Shown piece after piece: positions 49,945-59,200 of a DNA stretch of 64,000 bases. This DNA comes from Micromonospora cathayae (GTDB taxonomy: Bacteria; Actinomycetota; Actinomycetes; Mycobacteriales; Micromonosporaceae), in NCBI RefSeq assembly GCF_028993575.1, contig NZ_CP118615.1, positions 1,550,001 through 1,614,000 on the forward strand. The letters run 5' to 3'. The position numbers and the translations under genes are program-made. Under the pieces are notes generated by a model. It ran no database searches. It was not told the origin of the DNA and saw nothing but the letters and a program-made list of their open reading frames with translations. Position 1 is the stretch's first letter; each line of letters opens with the position of its first letter.

Positions 49945-50919
49945 ATGGCCCGCCAACCGGTCACCCGCGTCGGCCTCCAGTTCAGCGGCTACTCGTTCGC
50001 CGGTGTCACCGACGACAAGCTGTTCCAGCAGGTCGCGGACGCCGCCCGAGCGGCCGAGAACGCCGGCTTCGACAGCCTGTGGACCATGGACCATCTCCAC
50101 CAGATCTCCACCGTGGGGAGTCGGGACGAACCGGTCCTGGAGGCGTACACCACCACCGCCGCCCTGGCGGCCGTCACCTCGGTCGCCCGCCTCGGCGTGC
50201 TCGTCTCCGCCTGCGGCTTCCGGAACCCCGCGCTGCTGGCCAAGATGGTCACCACCATCGACGTCATCAGCGGTGGTCGGGCGATCCTCGGCATCGGCGC
50301 CGGTTGGCACGAGGAGGAGTACCGCGCGTACGGTCTGGACTTCCCGTCCCCGAAGGAGCGGCTGGCGCAGCTCGCCGAGGCGGTGCAGATCTGCCGGGCG
50401 ATGTTCACCGAGTACGCGCCGCGCTTCGTCGGGACACACCACCGCATCGACGAGCCGATCAACGTGCCCCGTCCGATCCATCCGGACGGGCCGCCCATCC
50501 TCATCGGTGGCGGCGGTGAGCGGGTACTGATCCCGATGATCGCCAGGCTCGGGGACGCCTGCAACTTCTTCGGCGGTCCGGCGACCGTACGGCGGAAGAT
50601 CGAGATCCTGGAGCGGGCCTGCGCGGCGGTGGGCCGTGACAGCAGTGAGATCACCAAGACCTGGCTGGGACACGTGATCATCGCCGATTCCGAGTGGGAG
50701 CTGCACGAGGAGCTGGACCGGCTGGGGGCCCTGCTGGACCTGACCCCGAGCGCCGCCCGTGGCTTCGCGCTCTGCGGCACCAGGGACCAGGTACGGCAGC
50801 AGGTGCGGGCGTACCGCCGGTCCGGAGTGGAGGGTTTCATCCTGGCTGTCCTCGACCCCACCGACCATGCACACCTGCACGCCGTCGGGACCACCTTGCG
50901 GGAGGCAACGGATGACTGA
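49945..50919 (+). CDS. LLM-class (luciferase-like) F420/flavin-dependent oxidoreductase
   Basis: A 324-residue TIM-barrel protein of the luciferase-like superfamily. Typical parts are Ala-Arg-Ala-Ala-Glu-Asn-Ala-Gly-Phe-Asp-Ser-Leu-Trp near 38, Leu-Gly-Ile-Gly-Ala-Gly-Trp-His-Glu-Glu-Glu-Tyr near 115, and Pro-Pro-Ile-Leu-Ile-Gly-Gly-Gly-Gly near 190; the pattern is that of F420-dependent actinobacterial members. It could oxidise or reduce the carrier-bound or released intermediate. Overlaps the next ACP gene by eight bases. Confidence 0.85.
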   Translation: MARQPVTRVGLQFSGYSFAGVTDDKLFQQVADAARAAENAGFDSLWTMDHLHQISTVGSRDEPVLEAYTTTAALAAVTSVARLGVLVSACGFRNPALLAKMVTTIDVISGGRAILGIGAGWHEEEYRAYGLDFPSPKERLAQLAEAVQICRAMFTEYAPRFVGTHHRIDEPINVPRPIHPDGPPILIGGGGERVLIPMIARLGDACNFFGGPATVRRKIEILERACAAVGRDSSEITKTWLGHVIIADSEWELHEELDRLGALLDLTPSAARGFALCGTRDQVRQQVRAYRRSGVEGFILAVLDPTDHAHLHAVGTTLREATDD

Positions 50920-51169
50920 TCGGACAATCGTCGCGGAGGCCGGTCGTGACCTCGACGGAGACCCGGTCGAGGTGCTGCGAGCCGTCTGGGCGGACGCTCT
51001 CGGCGTCGACGAGGTCGACCCGGACGAGGGCTTCTTCGACCTCGGCGCGACGTCGGAGATGATCCTCGGCGTGGTCCGCGAGCTCCGTCGGCGCTGGCCC
51101 GACCTCAGGATCGTGGACGTCTTCTCGCACCCGACCGTCGGGCAGCTCGCGGCGTTCCTCAGCCGATGA
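50912..51169 (+). CDS. Discrete acyl carrier protein
   Basis: An 85-residue carrier protein: Val-Trp-Ala-Asp-Ala-Leu-Gly-Val near 25 and Phe-Phe-Asp-Leu-Gly-Ala-Thr-Ser-Glu-Met near 50, where Ser is the phosphopantetheine site (the motif has Ala-Thr instead of Gly-Asp or Gly-His). Likely holds an intermediate for the upstream oxidoreductase or the KS. Overlap-coupled to the LLM gene. Confidence 0.85.
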   Translation: MTDRTIVAEAGRDLDGDPVEVLRAVWADALGVDEVDPDEGFFDLGATSEMILGVVRELRRRWPDLRIVDVFSHPTVGQLAAFLSR

Positions 51170-51195
51170 ACAGGCCGTTCACCGGACCTGTGCGG

Positions 51196-51933
51196 TCACG
51201 TCAGGGCGTCCCGGACCGTTTCCGCGAGCTTCGGCCAGGCGGCACCGCCGAAGAGGTGATCGGCCCCGGCGATCTCGTGGAAGCTCGTCGGGCCCGTGGT
51301 CTCCCGCCGCCAACCGTCCAGCCGGGGCCTGCTCAGCTGGTGGTCGTCCGCGCCGTACAGCACGGTGAGCGGCACCGTGAGCGGATCGTCGGGCTGGTAG
51401 ACGTAGCCCGACATCAGGCTGGTGTCGGCGGCGATGACCGGAAGCAGCAACTCGACGAAGTCGGGTTCCGCGCGGAGGTCCGCCGGCACGTACTGGGTGA
51501 GGTCGTGCTCCGCCTCGGGGCCGAGCCGGGCGACGTCGGGTGGCGGCAGTTGCGACGCGACCAGCAGATGGGTGACCTGGACGTCACCGCCGGCCCGGCC
51601 CAGGGCCTTCGCCAGCTCGAACGCCAGCACCGCACCGGAGCACTGACCGAACAGGGCCACCCGCGGCACGCCCAGGTCGGCCAGTTCGGCGGCGACGTCG
51701 TCGACCACCTCGGCGACGGTGGTCGCCGGCGGCTCCGCCCGTCGGCTCTCGCGCCCCGCGAGCCGCAGACCGTACACGGTGGACACCGCGCCGAGCACCG
51801 GGGTCCACGGACGGAAAGGGGCGGCCCCGGCACCCGCCCACGGAATGCACACCAGGGCCCGGTCGTTGCTCGCCGGCGTACCCCAGGAAACGAGCGACCG
51901 GCTCTTTTCCGGTGCCGGATCCGACTGGTTCAT
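51196..51933 (-). CDS. Type II thioesterase with Cys in the nucleophile position
   Basis: A 245-residue alpha/beta-hydrolase of the TEII family that usually removes stalled acyl groups from carriers. The elbow reads Leu-Phe-Gly-Gln-Cys-Ser-Gly-Ala (Cys98) where TEII enzymes have Gly-His-Ser-Met-Gly. The Asp in Gly-Ala-Asp-Asp-His and His226 in Ala-Asp-His-Leu complete the triad. It is the only minus-strand gene inside the cluster. Cys nucleophiles occur in some release TEs, such as the beta-lactone-forming one of obafluorin. Confidence 0.85.
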   Translation of the reverse strand: MNQSDPAPEKSRSLVSWGTPASNDRALVCIPWAGAGAAPFRPWTPVLGAVSTVYGLRLAGRESRRAEPPATTVAEVVDDVAAELADLGVPRVALFGQCSGAVLAFELAKALGRAGGDVQVTHLLVASQLPPPDVARLGPEAEHDLTQYVPADLRAEPDFVELLLPVIAADTSLMSGYVYQPDDPLTVPLTVLYGADDHQLSRPRLDGWRRETTGPTSFHEIAGADHLFGGAAWPKLAETVRDALT

Positions 51934-52046
51934 GGCAATGGATACTACCTTGCCGATGGTCCACTGTGTAGTGCAGGGGAATCGTCGACGGCGATACTTG
52001 CGTACCTTGTCAGAAGCTCCAGACGATGACCTGGGAGGGATTTAAG

Positions 52047-52883
52047 ATGTTCAACCCCACTATTGACGTCATTGTGGCGCAGTCGAAGTTCCGGCGGCCC
52101 CCGGACATGACTTTCGAGGGCATTCTCAAGCGCTTTCCGGGCCTGGCGGAAGCGGACGCCGTCTGCTGGACCGGATCGACCGCGATCGGTTGGGGCAACG
52201 TCTTCAGCGACTTCGACCTCTTTGCGTTCTCGGACCGGACGCTCGAACTTCCGGTGGACGAGACCATGGAGCGGTGGCCGGGGTCGGACAAGAGCGGCAT
52301 CAGCTGGGAAAACTGGATGGGCGAGTACGAGAAGGCCCGCGTCGACCTGACGATATGGTCGCCCGACGCCTTCGCCACCGTGCTCCAGCCCTACCTCGAC
52401 GACGAGGTCGAACTCTGCGGCACGAGCGACGCCATGCTGGCGTTCGTCTACCGGATGTCCATCGCGGTCCCGCTGAAGAACGACGATTACTTCCGGGAGA
52501 TGCACGAACTGCTCGCCAGGTCGTCGTTCCGGCGGGCCCGGGCCCGGACCCCCAAGGTGTGGGCGGAGAACGCCCTCACCGATGTCGCGGGTCAGCTCGA
52601 CGCCGGCGACCACGCGTCGGCCCTCATCTCCGCCAGGGTCGCCGCCTTCCGGGTGACGGACGCCTGTCTCGCCCTCTACGGCGACTACTGCCACGCCGAG
52701 AAATGGACGATGCGCCGGTTGGAGAGCAAGCCCGAGTGCGGAATCAGTGTGGACGAGTTCCGGTCCGAGGTGCTGGCGGGCATCCGCCCGGGCGAATCCG
52801 ACGGTGACGCCGCGCTGCGCATGGCGCGCTGGGCCCAGAAGCACATCGTCCGGTTGGAAGGCGAGTTCCTGGCGGTGTCCTGA
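52047..52883 (+). CDS. Nucleotidyltransferase-like protein
   Basis: A 278-residue protein whose residues 40-60 show the nucleotidyltransferase signature Thr-Gly-Ser-Thr-Ala-Ile-Gly then Phe-Ser-Asp-Phe-Asp (Gly43-Ser44, Asp55, Asp57), with a third acidic residue in Val-Asp-Leu-Thr near 101. The rest is helical. Relatives adenylylate antibiotics or proteins; here it may protect the producer or modify a pathway intermediate. GGGAGGGATTTAAG supports the ATG at 52047. Confidence 0.72.
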   Translation: MFNPTIDVIVAQSKFRRPPDMTFEGILKRFPGLAEADAVCWTGSTAIGWGNVFSDFDLFAFSDRTLELPVDETMERWPGSDKSGISWENWMGEYEKARVDLTIWSPDAFATVLQPYLDDEVELCGTSDAMLAFVYRMSIAVPLKNDDYFREMHELLARSSFRRARARTPKVWAENALTDVAGQLDAGDHASALISARVAAFRVTDACLALYGDYCHAEKWTMRRLESKPECGISVDEFRSEVLAGIRPGESDGDAALRMARWAQKHIVRLEGEFLAVS

Positions 52884-52952
52884 CCGCATCACGTCACAGC
52901 GGGAGTGCGGCCTTGCAGCAAGAAGTGAGACAACGATGACGAGGAGACCGAG

Positions 52953-53087
52953 CTGAAAACCGTCGGACCTGTCACAGAGGTCGTCGCGCGGCCGGGTGGG
53001 TGCGGGCGGGCGGGCGTCGACGCCGCCCGGACCACCCCCGCGCAGGCGACCAGCGTCGTGGTGCTGCCGGTCAGGAGTGGCCGATGA
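52953..53087 (+). CDS. Possible 44-residue peptide frame (CTG start)
   Basis: The spacer before the MFS gene contains an open frame whose stop overlaps the MFS ATG by ATGA. It has no ATG/GTG/TTG, only a CTG at 52953 six bases after GAGGAG. Third-position GC is about 84 per cent, higher than expected by chance. The peptide is Val/Arg/Gly/Ala-rich with one Cys. Weak evidence; it could be a coupling leader or accident. Confidence 0.25.
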   Translation: MKTVGPVTEVVARPGGCGRAGVDAARTTPAQATSVVVLPVRSGR

Positions 53088-54343
53088 GCGGCACGGGCCG
53101 GGTGACCCGGCTCCTCACGGCGCTGCGCGCGCCGGGAGACCACCGTCAGCAACTGCTGGCGCGGGCGACCCTGGTGAACACCATCGGCATGGGGATGTTC
53201 CTGTCCGCCGGCACGATCTTCCTCATCAAGTTCACCGGGCTGAGCCCGGCCGCGGTGGGCGCCGGGCTCACCATCGGCTCCCTGGTCGGGGTCGGAGCCG
53301 GTGTGCTGATCGGCGACCTGGCCGACCGGCGCGGCTCGCGTGAGGTCCTCATCGCCGCCACCCTGCTGGAGGCCGTGGGCAGCATCTGCCTGCTCCTGGT
53401 CAACAACCTGTGGACCCTGATCGCGGTGGCCGCCCTCGCCGCGATCGGACGGGCGGGATCCGGCAGCGCCCGTGGCGCGCTGATCGGCGTACTGGCCGAA
53501 GAGGGCAAGGGCGCCAAGTTGCGGTCCTACCTGCGTGCCGTGACGAACGTCGGGCTCGCGGTCGGCATGCTGGCCGCCGCCGTCGCGCTGGCCATCGACA
53601 CACGCCCCGCCTACTTCTTCCTCATCATCACCGACGCGGTCACGTTCGTGCTGGCCGCCGTCATCCTGTCCCGGCTGGCGCACGTTCCGCCGACCCGCGT
53701 CGCCAAGGTCACCGACTCCGTCGAGAAGGAACGCAAGTGGATCGCCCTGGGTGACCGGCACTACCTGGGGCTGACCATCGCGTCGTCGGTGGCGAGCCTG
53801 CAGTACTGGGTCCTCGTCCACGCGCTGCCCGCGTGGATCGTGTTCCGGACGGACGCACCACGGTCGATGGCGGCGCTGGTGCTCTTCGTCGGGGCGATCT
53901 TCGTCGCGGTGATGCAGGTCCCGGCGACCCGCTCGATCGACGGCCCCCGGTCGGCCGCGCGCCTGATCACGATCTCGGGACCGTTCTTCCTGGTCGCCTG
54001 GGTCATGATGGCGTTGTCGTCCGGCACCTCCGCGTGGGTTGCCGTGGTACTGCTGGTCGTCGCCGTGCTCGTGCACTCGCTGGCGGAGGTGTGGCAGGCC
54101 GGCGGGACCTTCGAGTTGTCCTTCGCCCTCGCCCAGCCGGAGGCGCTCGGGCAGTACCAGGGCGTCATGGGCTTCGGGGAGTCGCTGGCCGCCGCGGTGG
54201 CACCGGTCATCGTCCTCACGCTGTGTCTCGACGGCGGCATGTACGGCTGGGTCGCGCTCGGCGTGGTGGTCTCCGTGGCCGGGTTCGTCTGCGCGCTGAT
54301 CGAGAAGCACTGGTCCCGGTCCCGGGCCGTGGTCGCCAGTTGA
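53084..54343 (+). CDS. MFS exporter
   Basis: A 419-residue membrane protein with about twelve helices and the loop 2-3 motif Gly-Asp-Leu-Ala-Asp-Arg-Arg-Gly-Ser-Arg, a hallmark of drug-type major facilitator transporters. Likely exports the cluster's product. The ATG at 53084 has AGGAG six bases upstream; it is preferred over an upstream in-frame start. Confidence 0.85.
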   Translation: MSGTGRVTRLLTALRAPGDHRQQLLARATLVNTIGMGMFLSAGTIFLIKFTGLSPAAVGAGLTIGSLVGVGAGVLIGDLADRRGSREVLIAATLLEAVGSICLLLVNNLWTLIAVAALAAIGRAGSGSARGALIGVLAEEGKGAKLRSYLRAVTNVGLAVGMLAAAVALAIDTRPAYFFLIITDAVTFVLAAVILSRLAHVPPTRVAKVTDSVEKERKWIALGDRHYLGLTIASSVASLQYWVLVHALPAWIVFRTDAPRSMAALVLFVGAIFVAVMQVPATRSIDGPRSAARLITISGPFFLVAWVMMALSSGTSAWVAVVLLVVAVLVHSLAEVWQAGGTFELSFALAQPEALGQYQGVMGFGESLAAAVAPVIVLTLCLDGGMYGWVALGVVVSVAGFVCALIEKHWSRSRAVVAS

Positions 54344-54414
54344 GCGGGTGCCGGGCCCGGCAGGCCCGGCACCGCACGACCGTCGCCGACGTGGCGGGTG
54401 GAAGGAGCATGGTG

Positions 54415-54651
54415 ATGTCACAGGTGGCCGACGTGGAACTCGTGCCGAGACTCACGGCGATCTGGGAAGCCGAACTGGGTGTTCCCGTCGCACCCGACGA
54501 CGACTTCTTCGACCTCGGCGGTGACTCGCTGATGGCGCTCGTGGTGGCCCGTCAGGCGACCGCGTCGGGGATGCCGATGCAGCCGGGGGCCGTACTGCGG
54601 CATCCGACGGTGGCGGCACTTGCGGACGCGGTGCGCCGGGGAACGGCATGA
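54415..54651 (+). CDS. Discrete peptidyl carrier protein
   Basis: A 78-residue carrier with Asp-Asp-Phe-Phe-Asp-Leu-Gly-Gly-Asp-Ser-Leu (phosphopantetheine Ser near 44). The ATG at 54415 lies seven bases after AAGGAG; nearer ATG/GTG codons are too close. ATGA overlap with the adenylation gene makes it the natural partner of that enzyme. Confidence 0.85.
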   Translation: MSQVADVELVPRLTAIWEAELGVPVAPDDDFFDLGGDSLMALVVARQATASGMPMQPGAVLRHPTVAALADAVRRGTA

Positions 54652-56225
54652 CCCGAGCGTCGTCGCGGACCGTGCACGGTGTGTTCGCGGGCCTCGCCCA
54701 CGCCACACCCGGGGCGGTCGCCGTCGAGGACGACCGGGAGCGGATGACGTACGCCGAACTGGATCGGCGGGCCACCGCCCTGGCCAGGGAGATCGTCGAG
54801 CGTGGCGGCCGGAACGGGTTCGTCGGTGTGCTGCTCGGCCGGTCGACGCGGGCCATCGTCGCCCTGCTCGCCGTCCTGAAGGCCGGCGCGGCCTACGTCC
54901 CGCTCGATCCGACGTACCCCCGGGCGCGGCTGACGGATCTGATCGAGCAGTGCGGCACCACGCTGGTGCTGACCACCGCCGCCGTGCACGGCGACCTCGG
55001 CGGGCTCGCGGCGGACGTCATCCTGCTGGACGAGGAGCGGCGGGACCGGGTGGCCGCCCCGTTCGCCGAGCCCGAGCGCGGGCCTTCCGACCCGGCGTAC
55101 GTGATGTTCACGTCGGGCACCACCGGCCGGCCCAAGGCGGTCGTGGTCTCGCACCACAACGTGGTCAACCTGGCGACCGGCGCCGACTACGTGGAGCTGA
55201 GCCCGGCCCGGACGGTGCTCCAGTTCGCGCCGCTCTCGTTCGACGCGTCGACGTTCGAGATCTGGGGTGCCCTGCTCAACGGCGCCAGACTGGTGGTCGC
55301 CCCCGAGGACCTGATCGGCAGCGACCGGATCGGCGAGCTGCTGGAGGGCCACCGGGTCGACACGATGTGGCTGACCGCCGCGCTGTTCCACCGGATCGTC
55401 GACACCGACCTGCCGGCGCTCGGGCCGGTGACCCAGTTGCTGGCCGGCGGTGACGTGCTCTCCGCCGACCACGTGCGGCGGGCGCTGGCGGCGGTACCGG
55501 GCCGGGTCGTGGTGAACGGCTACGGCCCGACGGAGACCACCACCTTCGCCTGCTGCCACCGGATGTCCGCCGTCGGGGAGGTCGGGCAGCCGGTGCCGAT
55601 CGGACGGGCCGTCCCCGGCGCCCGGTTATGGATCATGACCGGGGAGGGCGTGCCGGCGGCCCCCGGAGCGGCCGGTGAGTTGTGGATCGCCGGCGACGGT
55701 GTGTCGCTCGGCTACCTGGGGGACCCGGACGAGAACAGCCGTAGGTTCGTTCCCGAGCCGGGACGGCCGGACTCCCGCGCCTACCGGTCCGGCGATCTGG
55801 TGCTGCGCCGCGGTGACGGGTCGCTGGAGTTCCTCGGCCGGATCGACGACCAGGTGAAGGTGCGCGGGTACCGTATCGAGCCCGGCGAGGTGGAGGCCGC
55901 CCTGGTCGGGCACCCCGCCGTGAGCCGGGCCGTCGTCACCGCCCACGAGTTCAAGCCCGGTGACAAGCGGCTCGTCGCCTACCTCGTCCTCGCGCCCGGG
56001 GCCGAACTCCGGGTACCCGAACTCCGCCGGGCGCTGTCCGGACGGTTGCCGTCCTACCTGGTGCCCGCCCGGTACGTGGTGCTGGACGAGCTGCCGGTGA
56101 CCAGGAACGGCAAGGTCGACCGGCGTGCGCTGCCCGCACCGGAGTGGACGGCACCCGGCCCGCGCCGGCCGACCGACCCGCTCCCGTCGACCCGGGTCGG
56201 GGACAGATCCGGGACGCCGACATGA
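54648..56225 (+). CDS. Stand-alone NRPS adenylation enzyme (valine-like code)
   Basis: A 525-residue A domain activating an amino acid as AMP ester and loading a carrier in trans. Core motifs are complete: Met-Phe-Thr-Ser-Gly-Thr-Thr-Gly-Arg-Pro-Lys, Phe-Asp-Ala-Ser-Thr-Phe-Glu, Asn-Gly-Tyr-Gly-Pro-Thr-Glu, Tyr-Arg-Ser-Gly-Asp, Gly-Arg-Ile-Asp-Asp-Gln-Val-Lys and Asn-Gly-Lys-Val-Asp-Arg. My hand alignment gives specificity residues D-A-F-W-L-G-G-T-F-K, which resembles known valine codes. Codon 327 (55626-55628) is TTA. ATGA overlaps at both ends. Confidence 0.88.
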   Translation: MTRASSRTVHGVFAGLAHATPGAVAVEDDRERMTYAELDRRATALAREIVERGGRNGFVGVLLGRSTRAIVALLAVLKAGAAYVPLDPTYPRARLTDLIEQCGTTLVLTTAAVHGDLGGLAADVILLDEERRDRVAAPFAEPERGPSDPAYVMFTSGTTGRPKAVVVSHHNVVNLATGADYVELSPARTVLQFAPLSFDASTFEIWGALLNGARLVVAPEDLIGSDRIGELLEGHRVDTMWLTAALFHRIVDTDLPALGPVTQLLAGGDVLSADHVRRALAAVPGRVVVNGYGPTETTTFACCHRMSAVGEVGQPVPIGRAVPGARLWIMTGEGVPAAPGAAGELWIAGDGVSLGYLGDPDENSRRFVPEPGRPDSRAYRSGDLVLRRGDGSLEFLGRIDDQVKVRGYRIEPGEVEAALVGHPAVSRAVVTAHEFKPGDKRLVAYLVLAPGAELRVPELRRALSGRLPSYLVPARYVVLDELPVTRNGKVDRRALPAPEWTAPGPRRPTDPLPSTRVGDRSGTPT

Positions 56226-59200
56226 CCGGGCGGACGAGCCGGCTGTCCCGGGGCCCCGGGCCGGCGACGTACGCGAACGGCGACCGGATCGAACAGATCG
56301 TCCGTCACCACGAACGGCTCGCACCGGATGCCGTCGCCGTACGGCAGGGGGAGCGGGTGCTCTCCTACCGGGACCTGGTCGACATGGCGGACCGGGTGGC
56401 GGCCGGCCTGGTGGAGCGGGGGGTGACACCCGGTGACGTCGTCCCGGTGCGCCTACCGCGCTCGCCGGAACTGGTGGCCGTCCTGCTGGGCGTACTCACC
56501 GCCGGCGCGGCCTACCTGGCCATGGACCCCGGTTGGCCGGCCAACCGGCAGGAGTACGTGCTGGCCAGCAGCGGTGCCGGCTTCCTGATCACCCCGGCCG
56601 GGGACCCGCCCCCGCCGCCCGGTGTGCACCCGCTGACCACCACGGACCTGCTGGCGGGCGGCGGCGCGGCCGTCCCGTCCGGGCTGAGCGGCACGCAGGC
56701 CGCGTCCGTCTTCTACACCTCCGGCTCGACCGGGCGGCCCAAGGGCGTCGTCTCCCCACACCGGGGCACGGTCCGGGTGCTGGTGGGCAACGACGGGGTC
56801 CCGCTCGACGCGGACACCGTCTTCCTCCAGGCCGCGCCGCTGCCGTGGGACGGCTTGTCGCTGGAGCTGTGGGCCCCGTTGCTGAACGGGGGGTGCTGCG
56901 TCCTGCTCGACGAGGGAGCGCCGCTGCTCGACGTGGCGGCCCTCCGGAACGCCGTGGGGCGGGGCGTGAACAGCCTCTGGCTCACCAGCTCGTTGTTCAA
57001 CGTGTTCGTCGACGAGGCGGTCGAGCTGTTCGGCGCGGTCCGGTTGGTGCTCGTCGGCGGCGAGCGCGTCTCCGTGAGCCATGTGCGGCGGCTGCTCGAC
57101 CGGTTCCCGGAGCTACCCGTGATCAACGGCTACGGGCCGGCGGAGAGCACCATCTTCACCACCACGCACGTCATCCGTCAGCGGGACGTCCGACCGCCTT
57201 CCGTCGACATCCCCATCGGGCGTCCGGTACCGGGCACCGGCGTGGTGGTGGTGGACGAGGAGCTGCGACCACTGCCTGCGGGTAGTCCCGGCGAACTGCT
57301 CGTCTCCGGTGACGGTCTCGCCGCGGGCTACCTGGGCGACCCGGACCAGACCTCGCGTGCCTTCGTCGAGGTCGACGGCGTGCGGTACTACCGGACGGGC
57401 GACCTGGTGGTCCTCGACGACCAGGTGTTCCGCTACCGCGGCCGGATCGACCGGCAGGTCAAGGTGAACGGCGTCCGGATCGAACCGGGCGAGGTGGAGG
57501 CGGCCCTCGAACGGCACCCGGCGGTCCGGGTCGCCTCGGTGGTCCGGGTGGAGACGGACGGCCGGCCCCGGCTGGTGGCGCTCTTCGAGAGCGCCGGTGG
57601 GGTCGCCCCCACGACGGAGGAGCTCCGTACCTTCGCGGCGGAGCGGCTGCTCCCGGCGATGATCCCCGCCATCCTGCACCGGGTCGAGCGGCTTCCGCTC
57701 GGGTCGACCGGCAAGGTCGACCTGTCCCGGGTACGGAACATGGCGGAGCTGCTGGTCCGGGCGGGCGTACCGGAGACCGGCCCGGCCGCTCCGACGGTCC
57801 CGGACCCCGCCCGCTCGCACGTGGAACCTGCCCGCTCGGGCCCGGACCCTGACCGACCGCGCGCTGATCCCGCTGCGGCGGGTGCGGGGCCTGGCGGCGC
57901 GGACGTGCCCTTTCTCGCGGTGGTCCGGTCCGTGCTGGGCGTTCCGGATCTCGGGCTCGACGACGATCTCTTCGCCGCCGGTGCCACCTCACTCGACCTG
58001 GTCCGGCTGACGTCGCGGTCCGCCGTGGCGTTGCCCGCCCCGGTGAGCCTGGCGGACGTCTACCGGGCGCGAACGGTCCAGGGGCTGCTGGAGGTGGCCG
58101 CCGAGCGGGCCGAGACGGAGTCGGGTCGCGTGGAGGTGGCCGCCGTGCGCGCCGAGACGGAGTCGGGTCGCGCCGGGGGTGCTTCGGCGGACGACGCGCC
58201 GCTGTCGCACGCGCAGACCCGGTTCTGGCTGTCGGAACAGTTCCAACCGGGGGCCGCCGACAACATGGTGGTGCTCGCCTACCTCGTCACCGGCAGGTGG
58301 GAACCGGGGGTCCTGCGCCGGGCCGTCGCGGACGTCGTCGAACGCCATCCGGTACTCCGGACGGTCTACGCCCCGGCCGGGCGGACGGCGGCGCCACGGA
58401 CCGTCGGGACCCCTGTCACCATCGAGACGGTCCCCGCCCCCGCCGGCACCGGGCCGTACCCGGGACGGGGCGGGCAACCTGGCGGGAACGACGTCGACGT
58501 CGACGCGGCGGCCCACCTGATGACCGAGGACTGGTGGCGTACCCCTTTCGACCTGGCGACCGAACCACCCCTGCGGATCAGGGTGGGTCGCCTCGACGAG
58601 GACCGGTACCTGCTCGGCCTGCACATCCACCACATCGCCTTCGACGGCTGGTCGGAACGGATCCTGATGGCCGACCTGGAAACCGCCTACCGGGCCAGGG
58701 CGACGGGCGCGGCACCGGTCTTCCCGGACGTACCGACGTACCTCACGTACAGCCGGGCGGAGCGGGGAAGCCCGGCGACCGGCGTCGAGGCGAAGCTCCG
58801 GCACTGGCGGGACGTCCTGGAGCCCCCGATACCGCCGGCCTTCGCGCCACCGCACCCGGACACCCCCGAGGGACCGCGCTGCGAGCTGACCCGGACGCTC
58901 CCCGGTGCCCTGGTGGGCCGGCTGCGGGCGGTCGCGTCCCGGTACGGAGCACCGGCCGCCTCGGTGCTGTCGGCGGCGGTGGCCCACGCGGTGGGTCGCA
59001 CCTTCGGCGTCCCCGAGGTCTGCGTCGGTACGGTCGCGCCGTCCCGACCTGACCCGTACTTCGACGGTGTGATCGGCTACTTCGTCGATCCGCTGCCGTT
59101 GGCGCTCCGTACGGCCGGGGACCCGGGCGGGCAGGCGGTGCTGACCGAGTCGACCGCCCAGCTGCGGGCCGCCATGGACGGGAACGTGGTTCCCTTCGAC

